The notes beneath the pieces were generated by a model, which saw only the letters and a list, made by a program, of their open reading frames with translations, was not told the DNA's origin and did not search any database. This document shows, piece after piece, positions 6,396 to 8,130 of a DNA stretch of 8,130 nucleotides. The stretch comes from an uncultured Lysobacterales bacterium (GTDB lineage: Bacteria; Pseudomonadota; Gammaproteobacteria; Xanthomonadales; SZUA-36). The stretch covers positions 1-8,130 of the forward strand of contig CALJWY010000154.1 of the NCBI GenBank assembly GCA_937974465.1. Reading direction: 5' to 3'. The stretch's first letter is position 1; every line of letters begins with the position of its first letter. The position numbers were made by a program, and so were the translations under genes.

Positions 6396-7787
6396 TCAAA
6401 TGACCTTTGAATACGCTTTTCCTTGCAAGTCTTTGATCAAATATTCGTCAAATTGCATCGCTATGGCACGAAGAAGCAATAAACCCGTTGGCGTTACATC
6501 AATTCCAAAATCGGTAAGTTTTATGAGGCCATCTGCTTGTAAGGGTTCGAGTAATTCGAGCTCAAGCGCAAAATGCTTTGCGAAATCAATATCATACCGA
6601 CTCTCAATTTCACCAAACCGAACCTTGCCCTGGCACATGATCGCGGAAATTACCCCGCGCCTGAGGCGATCCTCTCTGCTTAGACTCAGTCCACGCCAAA
6701 CAGGTAATTTGCCATCATCAATGGCGGCTTGCCAATCGCGAATGTCCTTGAGGTTTTGTACGAAGCTATTTCCCACTTTACCGATAGAGCTTACGCCCAG
6801 GCCAATCAGGTCTGTTTCACGACAAGTAGAATAGCCCTGGAAGTTTCGTTGCAAGGTTCCATCTTTCATCGCAATGGTCAGTTCATCATCGGGCAAGGCA
6901 AAATGATCCATGCCAATGTAAACATAGCCCGCCTCAACCAGCTTACTAATGGTCGAGGCCATCAATTGCAGACGCACTTCCGGTGGCGGCACTTCGTCGG
7001 AATTGATCATGCGCTGAGCCTTGAACAGGTGTGGCAGGTGCGCATAGTTATAAACCGACAGGCGATCCGGGCGCGCCGTCAGCACCGAATCAATGGTTTT
7101 TTCAAATGACTTTGCAGTCTGCAAGGGCAAACCGTAAATAAGGTCTACCGAAACCGAGTTGAAACCGGATGATCTCGCTGCATCAATCAGCCTGAGGGTT
7201 GCCTCTTCATCCTGAACACGGTTGACTGCTTTTTGCACGGCCGGATCAAAGTCCTGAATTCCCATGCTGACCCGGTTTAACCCGAGCTCTGCCAGGTAGG
7301 CAATGCGCTCTTCGCTTACCGTCCGCGGATCAATCTCGATTGAGAACTCACGACTGTCCGAGCGACTCAAGAGGAAATTCTGCGACAAATGATCCATGAT
7401 GGTTTTGAGCTGCTGATCATCATGATAGGTTGGCGTACCGCCACCGAAATGCAGTTGGATTACCTGCCGGTCCCCATCAAACAGCCTGCCCTGCATCTCA
7501 ATTTCTTTTTTGAGGTGCTGCAGGTAGATCTCTGCGCGCTGGGTATTGCGTGTCACTTTCTTGTTGCAGGCGCAGTAATAGCAAAGCTCCTTGCAGAAAG
7601 GCAAGTGAACATATAAGGATAGAGGCCTCGGAATCAGGTCGTCGTTACTGCTGCTTACGTGCCTTTGATAGGCTTCAGCATCAAACCCTTCATGAAACTG
7701 CAATGCCGTTGGGTAAGATGTATAGCGCGGCCCGGCGAGACCGTACTTGTTAATCAGTTCCGTTGGAAAAGACGTTATCTTGTTCAT
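6396..7787 (-). CDS. hemN: Oxygen-independent coproporphyrinogen III oxidase (radical SAM)
   Basis: HemN converts coproporphyrinogen III to protoporphyrinogen IX without oxygen in cytoplasmic heme synthesis. From ATG 7787 it is 463 residues (E. coli HemN is 457). The family N-terminus KYGLAGPRYTSYPTAL is present. The HemN-specific cluster motif is CKELCYYCAC (C65, C69, C72 for the SAM-binding cluster, then C74), followed by CNKK. The SAM-contacting GGGTPT is at 115-120, and IGLGVSSIG and the C-terminal HemN domain follow. These features separate it from HemW, which lacks the fourth cysteine and the long N-terminus. ATG 7787 is chosen over an in-frame TTG at 7814 because AGGA sits 8 bases before it and the protein then begins like other HemN proteins. 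It heads the hemN-fnr block and lies downstream of three Fnr-type sites, fitting anaerobic induction. Confidence 0.96.
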   Translation of the reverse strand: MNKITSFPTELINKYGLAGPRYTSYPTALQFHEGFDAEAYQRHVSSSNDDLIPRPLSLYVHLPFCKELCYYCACNKKVTRNTQRAEIYLQHLKKEIEMQGRLFDGDRQVIQLHFGGGTPTYHDDQQLKTIMDHLSQNFLLSRSDSREFSIEIDPRTVSEERIAYLAELGLNRVSMGIQDFDPAVQKAVNRVQDEEATLRLIDAARSSGFNSVSVDLIYGLPLQTAKSFEKTIDSVLTARPDRLSVYNYAHLPHLFKAQRMINSDEVPPPEVRLQLMASTISKLVEAGYVYIGMDHFALPDDELTIAMKDGTLQRNFQGYSTCRETDLIGLGVSSIGKVGNSFVQNLKDIRDWQAAIDDGKLPVWRGLSLSREDRLRRGVISAIMCQGKVRFGEIESRYDIDFAKHFALELELLEPLQADGLIKLTDFGIDVTPTGLLLLRAIAMQFDEYLIKDLQGKAYSKVI

Positions 7788-7795
7788 TCGAAAAT

Positions 7796-7799
7796 TCCT
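7796..7799 (-). promoter_or_regulatory. hemN: Shine-Dalgarno AGGA of hemN
   Basis: AGGA on the - strand lies 8 bases before ATG 7787. It supports this start over the longer TTG 7814 option, which has nothing similar at a useful distance. Confidence 0.6.
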
Positions 7800-7961
7800 G
7801 CGCTGTTCAGGCAAACAGGCATACGCCCTCCAGTACCGGACAAAAACCCAGGGCTTTCGCGGGAAATACCTGCTGATTCTGTCCTAACTCTGTCACGAAA
7901 ATCTGCCTAATTTCAATAGTTACCATGCAGCGCACCGTAGCACCACACTATTCAGTCACAA

Positions 7962-7975
7962 ATGACTCAGGTCAA
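7962..7975. promoter_or_regulatory. Crp/Fnr-type palindrome, hemN-proximal site
   Basis: ATGAC-N4-GTCAA matches TTGAT-N4-ATCAA at 7 of 10 positions and is itself nearly perfectly symmetric (TGAC-N4-GTCA). A weak -10-like TACGGT (7939-7934, - strand) lies 22 bases beyond it, the class II spacing for FNR, but matches TATAAT at only 3 of 6 positions. Confidence 0.4.
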
Positions 7976-8005
7976 GAAGTCCATAGGAACGCCATTTTGA
8001 CCAGA

Positions 8006-8011
8006 ATTTTA
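8006..8011 (-). promoter_or_regulatory. hemN: Candidate -10 (TAAAAT) for hemN, next to an Fnr-type site
   Basis: On the - strand TAAAAT matches TATAAT at 5 of 6. With a start near 7999, the Fnr-type site at 8032-8045 would be centred at about -39.5, close to the canonical class II position of -41.5. No matching -35 is needed at such promoters. Geometry only. Confidence 0.35.
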
Positions 8012-8031
8012 GATTAACAAAGAAAGATTTA

Positions 8032-8045
8032 ATGACTTGAGTCAA
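8032..8045. promoter_or_regulatory. Crp/Fnr-type palindrome, middle site
   Basis: ATGAC-N4-GTCAA, with half-sites identical to those of the hemN-proximal copy 70 bases away. It has the TGA-N6-TCA core shared by Crp/Fnr-family operators and matches the FNR consensus at 7 of 10 positions. It is best placed to activate the TAAAAT promoter candidate. Confidence 0.45.
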
Positions 8046-8108
8046 TTAATCAATTTTCTTCACAAGGTAAGTGACTCTGACCTGGGATTATATCAAATCT
8101 CCGTTAAG

Positions 8109-8122
8109 TTGACTCACATCAA
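8109..8122. promoter_or_regulatory. FNR/Anr box, 9 of 10 match
   Basis: TTGAC-N4-ATCAA differs from the FNR consensus TTGAT-N4-ATCAA at one position. FNR encoded in this window keeps the contact residues for TTGAT. A perfect TATAAT lies 16 bases to the left on the - strand, about 6 bases closer than the class II optimum. The box could equally serve a + strand gene beyond the edge. Confidence 0.6.
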
Positions 8123-8130
8123 TTACCCTG

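Larger units (their letters stand above)
7788..8130. other. Non-coding AT-rich regulatory region upstream of hemN
   Basis: No credible gene is seen in these 343 bases on either strand. The region holds three Crp/Fnr-type palindromes (7962-7975, 8032-8045, 8109-8122). It also has -10-like hexamers on the - strand: TAAAAT (8011-8006) and a perfect TATAAT (8092-8087). The half-site TGACY or its complement occurs nine times between 7954 and 8114. A divergent gene may begin beyond the right edge. The hemN leader would be about 140-290 bases, depending on the promoter used. Confidence 0.6.

Noticed and set aside
7788..7814. Longer HemN beginning at TTG 7814
   Set aside because: ATG 7787 has a good AGGA site and gives the usual HemN N-terminus; the nine extra residues look like untranslated sequence.

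Overview
The window looks like an ordinary chromosomal segment of a gammaproteobacterium, probably a marine or other aquatic one. Three things point that way. One is an outer-membrane cobalamin receptor gene behind a cobalamin riboswitch. Another is an FNR regulator with its cysteines at exactly the E. coli positions (20, 23, 29, 122). The third is a beta-carbonic anhydrase that aligns almost residue for residue with E. coli Can. The lineage is inferred from family resemblance only. No mobile element, CRISPR array, tRNA or rRNA is visible.

Layout. On the + strand, bases 1-1505 carry the 3' part of an AMP-forming fatty acyl-CoA ligase whose start lies outside the window. Bases 1506-1960 are non-coding and hold a full cobalamin riboswitch (about 1611-1814), then a 146-nt leader that can fold. 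This leads into btuB (1961-3910), a TonB-dependent receptor. A 12-bp perfect inverted repeat (3924-3975) marks the convergent junction with the - strand block and overlaps the last codons of the carbonic anhydrase gene.

On the - strand, read from right to left, are hemN (7787-6396), fnr (6336-5599), a GhrA-like D-2-hydroxyacid dehydrogenase (5542-4607) and a beta-carbonic anhydrase, can (4536-3946). The gaps are 59, 56 and 70 bases, so the four may be partly co-transcribed. Candidate internal promoters precede fnr and can. The 343 bases right of hemN are non-coding and AT-rich. They hold three evenly scattered Crp/Fnr-type palindromes, one of them a 9/10 match to the FNR consensus.

How it works together. 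HemN makes protoporphyrinogen precursor without oxygen, and FNR/Anr senses oxygen loss through a [4Fe-4S] cluster. The Fnr-type boxes upstream of hemN suggest that the regulator controls its own operon and the anaerobic heme step. The dehydrogenase and the carbonic anhydrase (CO2/bicarbonate balance) are plausible but unproven passengers. The btuB unit is a separate B12-uptake gene, repressed when cobalamin is abundant. I see no convincing new multi-gene system here. The most interesting signals are regulatory: the Fnr-type site array, the hairpin touching the fnr start codon, the inverted repeat that ends can, and the fold after the riboswitch.
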